DNA of 64,000 bases from the NCBI RefSeq assembly GCF_950023065.1, contig NC_088680.1:63091350-63155349 (forward strand). The letters run 5' to 3'. Below, in pieces: positions 12,601-23,360 of the stretch (positions within the stretch are counted from its first letter, which is position 1; every line of letters starts with the position of its first letter). The notes beneath the pieces are model-generated. The model saw nothing but the letters and a program-made list of their open reading frames with translations, did no database searches and was not told where the DNA came from. The translations under genes were made by a program, and so were the position numbers. Source of the stretch: Planococcus citri. Its lineage: Eukaryota; Arthropoda; Insecta; Hemiptera; Pseudococcidae.

Positions 12601-15600
12601 TTGGATCCTGAAGTTTTTTTTTTTATTGAGACATCAAATCTGATTGGATTCAATAGGGTCAGGGTTCAACTGGATTTAAATCTCATTCATTTGGATTTGG
12701 ACTCAATTTAATGTGGAACTTTTTTCCTGCGTTTCATTTTCTTTTATGATTATGATTATGATAAATTGATAATGGAAAATTCGATTCTTTTCACATTATG
12801 GAATGCAAAGTTCTTCCACAGACGAATTCAGTTCATTTTTTGTATAAATTCTCTTAGAAGTAAGGACAAGGTACTTTAAGTGATGTATTTCGGTCAAAAT
12901 TGAACGATCCTGTTCGGTAGAAAGCCCTACGGAGTAAAAAGAATCGAATTTTCCATGGCCAGAAATGTAAAATTTGTGAACAACCTAACTGAGCAATTTT
13001 CTTTCATGATTGTGATCATGGAAAATTCGATTCTTTTTATTCTACGAAGCTCTCTAGCGAACGAATTGAATCTTCTCGCCAAAAACGAACTGATTCCCAG
13101 ATTCCGTTCATTAAAAAAAAGTCCCATAAATGTAAAAAATTTGGATTTTCGATCACCAGAAACCAGAATCACCATGAATCGCCACAGAACGACTTCTGTC
13201 CATCTGATTTCACTGAAATTTGACAAACGGATGCTGCTGACCGAAAATATGAACTGATTTTCGTTCAATTTTTTGTGATTCTGATCATGGAAAATTCGAC
13301 TCTTTTCATTCAAGAAAGTGAAAGTGATTTGTGACGAACGAATTCGATTCATTTTTTTGGCTCGTGTATTTCCTAGACGCAATTGAATTTCTGTGTCAAA
13401 GATGAATCGATTTCGTTCATTGAAAATCACCAAAGAATGAAAAGAATCGAATTTTCCATAGTCTGAATCTGAATCATCATGAATCGCAGCAGAACGACTT
13501 CTTTTTATTTTGATATGGCTAAAATTTTACAAGCGGATAGGAACTGCAATGTTTGATGAAATGAACTCCTTTCAATTTCAATTTCTTGTGATTCTGAGCA
13601 GTGATCATGGAAAATTTGATTCTTTTCGTTCCATAAGGCTTCCAAGCGAGCAAATTCGTTTTTTTTTGCACATGTGTTTTTCAGAAGTGATTTGAATCAT
13701 CTTGCTAAAGATTAAACAGCTTTCGTTCGCCAAAATTCCGGAAATGTTAAAAGAGTCGAATTTTCCATTGTCTGAATCATCATGAATCGCAGTAGAACGA
13801 CTTCTTTTTCTTTTGATATAGGATGAAATTTTACTGCCGGATATTGCAGTGTTTGGTTTACTGAAATGAACTCTTTTTATTTCAATTTCTCGTGATTCTG
13901 ATCAATCTGATCATGGGAAATTCGATTCTTTTCGTTCCATAAGGCTTCCAAGTGAGCAAATTCGATTCATTTTTTGCACCTGTGTTTTTCAGAGGTGATT
14001 GAATTTTCTGACCTGACCAAAGATGAACCGGTGAACCGCTTTCGTTCGCCTAAAATCTCTGAAATATCAAAAGAATCGAATTTTCTATCATCTGAATCAT
14101 CGTGAATCGCAACAGAACGACTTATTTTTATTTGAAATTTTAGAATTTTTCAATGGGATACCGAAGTGATGACCGAAATGAACTTATCTGATCTTATTTT
14201 AATTTCAGATAATTTTGATCATGGAAAATTCGATTCTTTTCAATTTTTATTCTTCGAAGCTTTCTGACGAACGAATTTGATTCATTTTTTTTTTTGCAAG
14301 TGTGTTTTCTTTTCTAGAAGAGATTGAATTTTCTGGCCAAGAATGAACTGATTCAGTTTGAGTTTGCTAAATAAAAATCCCTGACGAAGAATTAAAAGAA
14401 TCGAATTTTTCATAATCAGAATCATCACGAATCGCAACAAAACAACTTCTTTTTATTCAATTCCATTTCATTGAAATTTTTTCATGTAAATGCTGTTGAC
14501 CTGAATTATTACGTCTTATTTTAATTCATTGTGATTCTGAATTCTGATCATGGAAAATTCGGTTCTTTTCAATTTTCATACTTCGAAGCTTTTGACGAAC
14601 GAATTCGATTCATTTTTTTTTGCAAGAATTTCTTTTCTTGAAGCGATTGAATTTCTTTGCCAAAAATGAAATTGATTCAGTTTGAGTTTGCTAATGATCC
14701 TTGGAGAATTAAAAGAATCGAATTTTCCATGATCAGAATCATCATGAATTACAAATAATAGAACGATCCTTCTTTTTACTCAACCAATCTCATTTCAATG
14801 ACATTTTTCGTGCAACTAGGTACTGTTGACCTGAATGAGTTTGTCTTATTTCAATTAATCAGGATTCTGATCATGGAAATTTCGATTCTTTTTATTCTAT
14901 TTGGGGTTTTCAACGAATGAATTCGATATATTTTTTGCACGTGTGTTTTCTACAAGTGATTAAAAGATGATTGAAGAAAAGTGATATATTTCATGTAATT
15001 TTGATCTGAAAAATTCGATTTTTCAAAATTCAATAATGAAAAAAAAATGAAAGAAAATCGCTCTTTGCTGAATCGTTCGGTCATATAAGCTCAAAGTATA
15101 TTTTCATCTCAGTCTAGTCTCCTAACTTGAAGAATTTTTCAATAAACATGAAACCAAATCACCCTACATACCTGTTACCTATTTTGGTAGTTTGAATTGC
15201 ACTGTTGCCACGTTTATTGTAATTCTAGGTTTGTTTTTTGTTGGTGTTAAACCACAAGTATTAAGGGAGGAGGAAACTCGGGAAACGACCAAATTATCAT
15301 TTCGCGTTAGAATATACTTTCATTTCACGACTATAAAATTGTACACGTAGGTAATTCTACATATTCGCCCACCACGTTGTGAAAATACGAGTATATTTTC
15401 TTGAAACGTATACGAAAGGGTCGAAAAGACATTGAGTTATCGTTAAGTTAAATTGAGGCCTTCTTCAACAACTCAACTGCAGCCGACAAGACTCATCGAA
15501 TATGTAAACTTATACTACACCTTCTCAATACACGAATAGGTGAAGTAGACCCTTCCACCTTGTAATATATTGCCCTTTTTTTTCCTTCTCTTTAAAAATA

Positions 15601-18600
15601 CGTTATAGTCACGATATCGTCCCTTTAATATGTGGCTAGTTTTCAGAGTTTTTTTTTCCTTTAGATTAGAATTATTTAACGGTGTTCTTTTTTTTTTTTG
15701 TCACGTAGTAGTTGTGTACTTTACTTACCTATTGGTAATCGAGAGGTTTTTTCTCACGTGTTGTTTTCTAATATTCTTGGAAGCGTGACGAGTGATATTT
15801 ATATAAATGCCTCATCTGAAAACTTGATTTGGTCGAGATGTGACATTTTACGCCTATGAAACGACATACACCTTTCGAGTAATATATCGATTTCTCGTCT
15901 CTCGCTGGACGTTTTTCCCAGTTGGAGTTGGAAACGTTACGTTGCGTAAAAAATTATACCCGAATGTAGTGTCAGAAATGAAACTCATGTTGACATTTCG
16001 CCGGATTTTAAAACGCTGTATCGTTTCAAATTATATGCAAGATGAGCGAATTCGCCGGGTACCTTGGGTAGGCATTTTATGTAGGTACGATTCGCTGTCC
16101 CGAGAGAATTCTGCAATTCTGCAATCTGGTTTTTATTTTACCTGCTGGGAGTTGGAAGGGTTGGGTTGGAATAAAAGTTGGAAAAAACATATGTAGGCTT
16201 ATCTGTGTATAGGGGTTTGTGACGAACGAATAAGTATAAAAAATAGGTGTACTATAATACAATATTTTCTGGGTCGTTGTAGAGCTTCCGCGTGAATTCG
16301 ATTTTCTCCGGGAATTTTTAATTTTCTAGAATGGATTGAAATTAACTTCTGGAAACAATTTTTTCTTTATTATCTGTTTTTTTTTCTTCGTAATTTTAAC
16401 ATTTATAAAAATTTGTTAAGAATTCAAAAATGTGCATTGGCAACAGTAAATTTGAAAATGGGATTTTTAAACGTGTTTTTTTTTGAAAAAAAACTTGGAC
16501 TGAAATTTTTGAAATCTATAAACTCAAGGGTTGATTTTTTTTATAATCAAAAAAGAACTTCAAAGTGCACGACCAGCGTCAATTTCGGTCTAATAAAATT
16601 TTTAAAGGCCCATTTCCCTCGAAGAAAAATCAAAATTTGATCGAGTCAGCGCAGAAAGCTAAACTTTGGTTTGTGGCTCATTTTCGACTTCCTGAATTGA
16701 TTGGCGATTGTTTTGAGTTGTTCTGGTTTGTGACATTTTTTTGAAACTGGAGAACCAAAAAAATCGCTAGAGGCTCCGGAACGGCTAAAAACCAATCACT
16801 AATCGACTGTAGAAGTTTGAAGAAGGGTGTATATCAAATTTATAATTTTTTGTTGACAAATTTTCAATTTTTGTAAAAATACTTCATCGCTAGAGGAAAT
16901 TTTGGATTTGAATGAGAACCAACGGATTCTGAAATTTACGTCTTTCATCGAAAGAATTATAAATTCAGTAAATTTGAATTTTTATAGGTGCTGAATTTCT
17001 TTTAGACCCTATTTGTGGCATTTTTTTTCGAGAACTGGAGAATCCGAAAATCTGCTGTAGGATCCAGAATAGTTTGAAACTATCACCAATTGACGAGGGA
17101 GTTCCTGAATAAAATATAAACCAAATTTCAGCCTTTATAGAGATCGAATTTAATTTTTAAATATTCGCCAAAAATCGAGAAATGATTTCTGCAACTTTTT
17201 CAAACAGTTCAAGATATTGATAGAAAAAAAATCGAAGATTTTTGAGCGAAGTACGAGTAGATGTCTCCTTCAAGATGTTTGGACCCAAAAACATGATTTT
17301 ACTTTTCCAAAGTTACGTCATTTTGTTTCTATTTAGTAAAAATTTTCAAAACTCGAATTTTCCTTGAAAATGAGCGTTTTTTACATTTTTAATCGCTCAG
17401 GTGAACTCTGATGCTTGTTTTGAGGCAACTGGGAATTAAATTCTTCATTCCTGGCGCAAAATCCGTTCATCTTTCCTGTGAGATTTTCCACCAATGACAG
17501 CTTTCCTTCCTTCCAAGCCACGTATCATCGTTATAAGACATGAGAATAGCAAAAAAATATTGTTGATGAAGGGGAAGGAGAGGATGAAAAGAGGGAAAAT
17601 TTTCAACCCACAAGGCCAAGCATAAAAAAAGAAGAGTTGACGGTCTTCTTGCTATATTTTTCTTACTCCTGGCGCAGAACTCTTTCACCTTTTAGTTGGA
17701 ATTTCTCATCACAATAGTCCGGCATATGAGAATAGGAGTAATTTCTCCCTCTCCCCTGATTCTTTGGGACAACTTTTTTTTTTGAAGGAGACATCCTAAG
17801 GAACATTTGAAAGTCAACTTTTCCAAAAAAAAGTTGACCTTTCTAACAAAATGGTATCCATTTTGATTGACAGAACAGACGAAATCGCAAATTTTGCTTT
17901 GGACGAAGCTAGATCGAAAGAGGGTGCAAAAATTCATCACCAGTCAAAATTTCAAGTGCTGAAATGTATTTTTCGATTTTTGGTGAATTTTTAAATAGGT
18001 ATCAAATTTTGGTCAAAAATGAGAGAAAAAAAACAAAAATTTACCAAATTGACCTAGAAAGCTGAAATTTGGGATATGCCCTATTTTCGACCTGCCAAAT
18101 CGATTGGAAACGGTTTCAAACCGTTTTGAGCAGTTTTGGAGCCTCCAGCAGATTTTTGAAACTTGAAATTTCCATAAAATTTCATCAAATGAAGTTGGAA
18201 ATCCGAAATTCACGCTGCACTCCAACTTGAATTATTAAGTCGACCATGCTGGTGAGTTCAAGTAATTTGGAGCCTCCAGCGATTTTTGATGATTTTTGGA
18301 GCCTCCAGTAGGTAAATTTTTAAAACTTGAAATTTTCACAAAATCTCATCAAAAATAGAGTTATAAAGCCGAAATTCTTTCTACAAAATAATTGAGGAGT
18401 TCCATGAAAAAGGGGCTTCAGTCATTTTTGTTTTGTTTTTTTTTACTTTTACAATTTTGAATAAGTATAGTTCCTTATTAAAAATTTTTAATAAATAATT
18501 TCACCATAAATTCAGTGATATTGAAATGCTCTTCCATGAAAAAAAAAAAAACAAATTGGAAAACGTTTGCTTGCAGAAAAAATTTCCAAGTCCATGTGGA

Positions 18601-21600
18601 CTTGTAAAAATCTGTAAAAAAAATCATGAAGTCGACTGTAGGTGGATTTCAAGTCGTTTTCAGTCTTCCGGCAACTTTTTGGAAACTACTGGAGCCTCCA
18701 GCAGATTTTTATCCCTAGAAAATGTCATTAAATGCAGTTGGAAAGCTAAAATTCACTCTGCACAGTTGAAATTTCTCATCACAATCGTTTCGGAGTGAAA
18801 TATTTTATTCCTGGCGCAGAACCCGCCCACTTCTCTAATCAAAATTTCCCATTGCAATATTTATTTTCTGATCAAAATTTTTCATCTGTGGTGCAAATCC
18901 AACTCACCTTTCATGTGGTTGAAATTATTTTCTGATCACAACCACTCAGAGGAGCAATTTTTCATTCCTGGGCGCAGAACCCACTTATCTTTTTTGATCA
19001 ACATTTTTCACTACGACCTTAGAATGAGATAATTTTATTCCTGGCGCAGAACCCGCCCACTTCTCTACACAAAATTTTCTATCAAGATATGTCTGAGCAA
19101 AATTCTTTTTCCTGGCACAGAACCCGCTCACTTCTTCAGTCAACATTTCTCATTTCAGGCTCAAAACTCGCTTAGCTATATCCAATCAAAATTTTGCACA
19201 CAACCTTTCAGAGCTAAATTTTTATTCTTGGCGCAGGATCTGCTCACTTCTCTGGTCAAAATCTCTCAACATGACCCTTTCAGAGAAAAATGTTTCATTC
19301 CTGGCACTATTGAGAGCCTCTAGTCACTCCAGTGAAAATTTCTCAGCACGACTTCTCGTTCTCAGAGCAAAAATTTTTCAACCCTGGTGCAGAACCAGTT
19401 GGTCTTTCTGGTCTTATTTTTTCACCACAACCCCTTGGTGCGAGATATATTTTATTCCTGGTGCAGGACCCACCTACTTCTCTAGCCAACATTTCTTATT
19501 ACTACCTCTCAGAGCAACAATTTTTTATTCCTGGCGCAAAACCCCCCTCCTTCTCTCTTCAAAATATCTCATCAGTGATTCTTCAGAGTTAATTTTTTAT
19601 TCCTGGCGCAGAACCTGCCTACTTCTCTGGTTAAAATATCTCATCATAATTCTTTGAAGTGAAATTTTTCATTCCTTGCACAGAACCCACTCACCTTTTT
19701 GGTCTAATTTTTTCATCACAACCACTCAGAAGGTGATTTTTATTCCTGGTGTAGAACCTGCCTACATCTCTATTCAAAATTTCTGATCACGACCTCTCAG
19801 AGCTATAATTTTTCATTCCTGGCGCAGAACCCGCTTACCTTTCTGGCCAAAATTTTTTGCAATGACTCTTTGAAGGGGGGAATGTTTTGATTCCTGGCGC
19901 AGAACCGCCTCCTTTTATCTTCAAAATATCTCATACGGATTCTTCAGAGTGAAATTTTTGATTCCTGGCACAGAACCCGCTTACCTTTCCGGCCAAAATT
20001 TTTCGCAAGGACTCTTTGAAGGGGGAATTTTTTGATTCCTGGTGCAGAACCCGCCTCCTTCTATCTTTAAAATATCTCATAAGGATTCTTCAAAGTGAAA
20101 TTTTTTGATTCCTGGCACAAAACCCGCCTACTTCTTTTGTCAAAATTTCTCATCAGGATTCTTTGGAATGAAATTTTTCATTTTTCGCGCAGAACCCGCT
20201 CACCATTCTGGTCTAATTTTTTCATTACAACCATTTGGAGTGAGATGTTTATTCTGTTTGTATAGAACCCGCCTAATTCTCTAGCCAAAATTTCTAAGCA
20301 GGACAATAATTTTCCTTTCCTGGCGCAGAACCCACTTACGTTTCTGGCCAACATTTTTCCCAACAACTCTTTGGAGAGGTGAATTTTTGATTCCTGATAC
20401 AGAACCCGCCTTCTTCTCTCCTCAAAACATCTCATCAGGATTCTTTAGAGGGAAATTTTTTATTCCTGGCGCAGAACCCGCCTACTTCTCTTGTCAAAAT
20501 TTCTCATCGCAATTCTCTGAAGTGAAATTTTTTGTTTCTTGAGCAGAACTTACTCATCTTTGTGGTCTAATTTTTTCATCACAACTATTTGGAGTGAGAT
20601 TTGTATTCCTGATGTAGAACCCGCCTATACTGCTCTGTTCAAAATTTTTCATCACAACCTCTCAGAGCAACAGTTTTTGATTCCTGGCGCAGAACCCGCC
20701 CACTTCTCTTGTCAAAATTTCTCATCACGATTATTTGAGGTGAAATTTATCGTTCCTTGTGCAGAACCCTCTCAGCGTTCTGGTCTAATTTTTTTATCAC
20801 ACTCATTCTGAGCGAGATTTTTATCTCTGATATAGAACCTGCTTACTTCTCTGTTCAAAATTTCTTATCGCATACCCAATTTTTTATTCCTGGCGCAGAA
20901 CCCGTTTACCTTTCTGGCCAAAATTTTTTGCAAGGACTCTTTGAAGGGGGAAAATCTTTGATTCCTGGCGCAGAACCCGCCTCCTTCTGTCTTCAAAATA
21001 TCTCATAAAGATTCTTCAGAGTGAAATTTTTGATTTCTGGTGCAGTACCCCCCTCCTTCTATTTTTAAAGTATCTCATAAGGATTCTTCAGAGTGAAATT
21101 TTTGATTCCTGGCGCAGAACCTGCCTACTTCTTTTGTCAAAATTTCTCATCATGATTCTTTCTGGTGAAATTTTTCATTTTTCGCGCAGAACCCACTCAC
21201 CATGCTGGTCTAATTTTTTCATTTGGAATGAGATGTTTATTCTGTTTGTATAGAACCCGCCTAATTCTCTACCCAAAATTTCTAAGCAGGACAATAATTT
21301 TCCATTCCTAGCGCAGAACCCACTTACCTTTCTGGCCAAAATTTTTCCCAACGACGCTTTGGAGGGGCGAATTTTTGATTCCTGATGTAGAACCCTCCTT
21401 CTTCTCTCCTCAAAATATCTCATCAGGATTCTTGAGAGGGAAATTTTTGATTCCTGGCGCAGAACCCACCTACTTCTCTTGTCAAAATTTTTCATCGCAA
21501 TTCTTTGAAGTGGAATTTTTTGTTCCTTGTGCAAAACCCACTCATCATTGTGGTCTAATTTTTTCATCACAACCATTTGGAGTGAGATTTGTATTCCTGG

Positions 21601-23112
21601 TATGGAACCCCTCTACTGCTCTATTTAAAATTTTCTATCACAATCTCTCAGAGCAGAAATTTGTTGATCCTGGCGCAGAACCCGCCTACTACTCTTGTCA
21701 AAATCACCCATCACAATTCTTTGAGGTGAAATTTATCGTTCCTTGTGCAGAACCGTCTCACCTTTCTGGTCTAATTTTTTCATCACACTCATTCGAAGTG
21801 AGATTTTTATTCCTGTTACAGAATCTGTCTACTTCTCTGTTCAAAATTTCTTATCGCATACCTCTCAGAGCAACAATTTTTTTTATTCCTGGCGCAGAAC
21901 CCGCTTACCTTTGTGGCCAAAATTTTTCGCAAGGACTCTTCTTGTGAGGGGGGGGGGGGGTGGGGAATTTTTGATTCCTGGCTCAGAACCCTCCTACTTC
22001 CCTCGTCAAAATTTCGCATCACGATTCTTCGAAGTGAAATTTCTTATTCCTGGCGCAGAACCCGCCTACCTCTCAGGTCGTGATTTCTCATCAAAAATAT
22101 TCAGGAAAAATCTCGAATACCATCCTCTAGAACCTGGTATTTTCTCTCAAAACAAATTGGGTTGGACCTGTTGCCAAAAAAACAACAATTTTTTCCAAAA
22201 TGACCTGTTTTTGAGGACCCATTTCTCCTCTTCAGAAGCACCTTCGAAACTAAAAAATTTTCTACGCGACTTTCAACTCAAAACAACAATCTCCACTGAA
22301 TTAAGTAAAAATCCGCCAACTTTTATTTTTTTTTTGTAATCCACATTAATAAACAATCTCGGTTCGTTCGAGGTTAATTCAGTTCAAAAAAACCGCTAAA
22401 AAAACTTTCATCCAATTTATAATCTTATTCTTCATCCGTACCTACGCCAAATTCGCAGCCATTTTAATAGCTCGCTCGAGTATTTTTACATCAGGGGTAA
22501 AACTTTTTTTTTTTCGGTCAAAAATGACGGGTAATTTGTTACAAGAATGTAAAAAGCTCGACAAACTTTTTTTTTCTGCATGTAATATTAGCTACATCTA
22601 CCTCAAAACGTAGGTAGGCAGTTAGAATATGATTTTTTGACGCTGTGGGCGAATGAAAAGAGAGTGAAAGCTTCAGGTACAACTTGCTACCTATCTAAAG
22701 TTTCGTTTCTTTTTTTTTTTACAACGGTTGTCATAAACGGCTGCGAGCTGCCGAGTTGGCGTTGTTGTTGTTGCTGTTGTCGTGGTCTTGGCTCGTTTGT
22801 TGTTTCCTTAGACGCAATTATAAAACTTTACCGTTCATGTACATATACTTATATATAATAGAATATCTTCTACAAGACGAAAATTTTGAAACTTTATATA
22901 CCTTAAAGCTATGTAGGTACTAGTACAACACTGTGGTTTATACTGAAAAAAAAATACCTTGTTTCTGTTCACAGTACAACTTAGACTTCAACGTATTAGC
23001 GAATCGTGCCGGTAGCGGACAATTTCGAGACGGCGAAGACGGTAGCGGAGCCGGAGGCGTCGGCAGCGACGGTAAACTCAACTCGGGCAGTGGGTCGGAT
23101 GCGTCCATGTGA
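3624..23112 (+). CDS. CTNNAL1: alpha-catulin, C-terminal part (four exons, 5' end outside window)
   Basis: Four exons (3624-3674, 9614-9898, 10004-10210, 22975-23112) join in phase 0 to give 226 residues ending in a stop. The joined protein runs KHGTTNKPLKSVRLDVD, then EQEKIAKAGLEMK, then the block NDIVKRAKNMSSMAFSMY..FTKGEGALRTTQDLF, which I recognise as the vinculin/alpha-catenin-type helical C-terminal region and, by KRAKNMSSMAFSMY, as alpha-catulin rather than alpha-catenin. The next exon (VPVGTQKKELLEQL..GKAATFTKVDSVINETKTLMNVISKVV) matches the last helical bundle. Family knowledge: catulin is a cytoplasmic scaffold linked to Rho-GEF (Lbc), dystrobrevin and actin-related signalling. The protein ends in a Gly/Ser/Asp-rich tail after YNLDFNVLANRAG. 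Every exon has AG/GT borders. Introns are 5.9 kb, 105 bp and 12.8 kb, and the two large ones are filled with repeats. Earlier exons were not found in 1-3600 and should lie upstream. Confidence 0.9.
4835..4918. repeat. long hairpin (about 32-bp arms)
   Basis: GTTGATAGGACCAATGA..ATTGAAAAATATG at 4835-4866 is matched by its inverse at 4883-4918 with few mismatches, around a roughly 16-base loop. It lies in the first catulin intron seen here. Confidence 0.8.
4927..4957. repeat. perfect 14-bp palindrome with 3-base loop
   Basis: GATAATTTTAGTAC, loop ATT, then GTACTAAAATTATC. It begins nine bases after the preceding long hairpin, so the two form a tandem cruciform-prone pair. Confidence 0.85.
5502..6595. 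mobile_element. non-autonomous DNA element with CAGGGTGTCCAC termini
   Basis: A 12-bp perfect terminal inverted repeat (CAGGGTGTCCAC at 5502-5513, GTGGACACCCTG at 6584-6595) is flanked by GAGTG on both sides (5497-5501 and 6596-6600). Inside, a GGTCTGGAAAACCTGGAAAAG word is directly repeated near both ends. A CGCTTCGCTC-type motif recurs about every 150-250 bp in the middle. No transposase frame is present. Confidence 0.65.
8270..9450 (-). repeat. dispersed copies of the 72-bp satellite core, inverse orientation
   Basis: The box GCGGGTTCTGCGCCAGGAGTG (20 of its 21 bases are the same in most copies) occurs near 8288, 8365, 8630 and, with changes, 9105 and 9415. Its inverse, TTCCTGGCGCAGAACCCGC, is the core of the large array at 18.8-22.1 kb. 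Here the copies are spaced 77 to 475 bp apart, and a second shared word (AAATGGACGTCTGGTCACA) precedes some of them. Confidence 0.75.
9614..9898 (+). CDS. CTNNAL1: alpha-catulin exon (95 codons)
   Basis: It begins EQEKIAKAGLEMKLATTEMEAE after TTTCCAG and ends ..RLYKVVRQFSYQ before GTGAGT. It contains the most diagnostic family block, NDIVKRAKNMSSMAFSMYQF, followed by TKGEGALRTTQDLFTQAEYFAEEA. A small Gly-rich insertion (ENGGGAVLEEN) sits between the first helix and this block. Base composition is clearly more GC-rich than the surrounding intron. Confidence 0.93.
10004..10210 (+). CDS. CTNNAL1: alpha-catulin exon (69 codons)
   Basis: This exon follows a 105-bp intron ending in CACACAG. It encodes VPVGTQKKELLEQLDQVPTHVQQL and then GKAATFTKVDSVINETKTLMNVISKVVTTCFICATQ, and is followed by GTATGT. 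It aligns with the last helical segment of catulins. Phase is 0 at both ends. Confidence 0.92.
10211..11440 (+). other. catulin large intron, unique 5' part
   Basis: AT-rich intron sequence after the GTATGT donor. I see no exon of normal composition, RNA gene or clear repeat unit in this stretch. Confidence 0.5.
11440..11612. repeat. inverted relative of the segment flanking the 72-bp array
   Basis: Read on the minus strand, this stretch (TTTGAGGACCCAT..CTTCTC..CAAAATTTTTTCT..CTTTAAACTCAA) is clearly similar to 22146-22290, just right of the large array. The same repeat family thus occurs in both orientations in this intron. Confidence 0.5.
11745..12062. repeat. imperfect palindrome of about 320 bp
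   Basis: ATTTGTATTTTGGGAAT..CCAAATATTTCGCAT at 11750-11790 is the inverse of 12003-12050. The match continues inward with GGAGCCCAATGGTG..ATATTGCC against GGCAATAATGACC..GGACTTC. The centre is near 11903. Frames on both strands across it are artefacts. Confidence 0.55.
12740..15030. repeat. tandem array of about 315-bp units with an internal 18-bp inverted box
   Basis: The word GGAAAATTCGATTCTTTT recurs near 12775, 13020, 13288, 13608, 13913, 14222, 14550 and 14873, mostly 305-328 bp apart. Its exact inverse AAAAGAATCGAATTTTCC recurs between (near 12940, 13440, 13750, 14070, 14395, 14715). Other conserved words are GAATCATCATGAATCGCAAC, AGAACGACTTCTTTTT and a GACGAACGAATTCGATTCA segment. Spacer sequence drifts more than these boxes. 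Confidence 0.85.
15030..16400 (+). other. catulin intron, mostly unique segment
   Basis: Less repetitive than its flanks. An open frame of 118 codons (15840-16196) has no recognisable domain and an intron-like composition, so it is not called as a gene. Confidence 0.45.
16400..18760. repeat. AT-rich intron with dispersed GGAGCCTCCAGC words and two outlying satellite cores
   Basis: TTTGGAGCCTCCAGCAGATTTTT and variants recur near 16771, 18130, 18266, 18297 and 18685, often followed by AAACTTGAAATTT.CA.AAAAT. CCTGGCGCA..A cores of the neighbouring satellite appear near 17452 and 17669. No gene seen. Confidence 0.55.
18760..22110 (+). repeat. 72-bp satellite, about 45 units, with higher-order structure
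   Basis: The core TTCCTGGCGCAGAACCCGC recurs every 66-82 bp (typically 72) from 18808 to 22049. Spacers fall into classes: GTCTAATTTTTTCATCACAACC, GGCCAAAATTTTT.GCAAGGACTC, CTTCAAAATATCTCAT, and GTCAAAATTTCTCATC. The order of classes repeats: 20183-20770 is nearly the same as 21180-21760, including a rare CTGTTTGTATAGAACCCGCC unit at 20252 and 21242. This gives a higher-order period of about 990 bp. Because 72 is a multiple of three, frames of up to about 200 codons run through the array (LIPGAEP-type repeats); they are not genes. Confidence 0.92.
22300..22974 (+). other. catulin large intron, 3' end
   Basis: AT-rich sequence between the satellite flank and the last catulin exon, with T-runs and a short GTTGTTGTTGTTGCTGTTG patch near 22760. 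No further feature supported. Confidence 0.5.
22975..23112 (+). CDS. CTNNAL1: alpha-catulin last coding exon
   Basis: After a 12.8-kb intron ending in TTCACAG, the frame continues YNLDFNVLANRAGSGQ and ends in a Gly/Ser/Asp-rich tail (..LNSGSGSDASM) with a TGA at 23110-23112. The exon is phase 0 and 46 codons including the stop. The tail has low complexity, so its exact sequence is probably under weak constraint. An overlapping minus-strand open frame over the same GC-rich block is an antisense shadow. Confidence 0.85.
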   Translation, partial: YNLDFNVLANRAGSGQFRDGEDGSGAGGVGSDGKLNSGSGSDASM

Positions 23113-23329
23113 CAGTTCGGGATGGCTCGAAGAGGCAAAGGAGACGGTCGTCGAACCAGGGTCTCTTTTTTACTCTTTTGAGCCATCCATAAACGGTATT
23201 TTGCGACTTACTTTACCACTTCAGGACTTCTTTCTTTATTTTTTTTTTCCTTTTTTTTTCTCCGAAAAAAGTCTTGTAAATTATGGATGGCGCAGACCAA
23301 ACATAACCAACAACAATCTGTTTATTTGC

Positions 23330-23360
23330 AATAAAAACCCCATTTTTTTCAATCAATAAA
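23330..23360 (+). terminator. two AATAAA poly(A) signals of the catulin gene
   Basis: AATAAA occurs at 23330-23335 and again at 23355-23360, about 220-250 nt after the catulin stop. GT- and T-rich sequence follows. The stretch 23113-23360 is therefore the likely 3' UTR. Longer T-rich 3' UTR isoforms cannot be excluded from sequence. Confidence 0.6.

Noticed and set aside
12927..13433. Minus-strand frame of 168 codons
   Set aside because: It lies in the 315-bp tandem array, contains the repeat box, and breaks in the next units; no domain is recognisable.
15840..16196. 118-codon plus-strand frame in the catulin intron
   Set aside because: Composition is only weakly coding-like, there is no family signature, and no splice or promoter evidence. 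Kept only as a remark.
18760..22110. CRISPR-like regularity and long open frames (up to about 198 codons, LIPGAEP repeats)
   Set aside because: The units are degenerate in both box and spacer, the genome is animal, and no cas-like genes exist. The frames result from a 72-bp period divisible by three.
22938..23186. 82-codon minus-strand frame over the last catulin exon
   Set aside because: It is the antisense shadow of the exon, which is supported by splice phase and by the upstream catulin exons.
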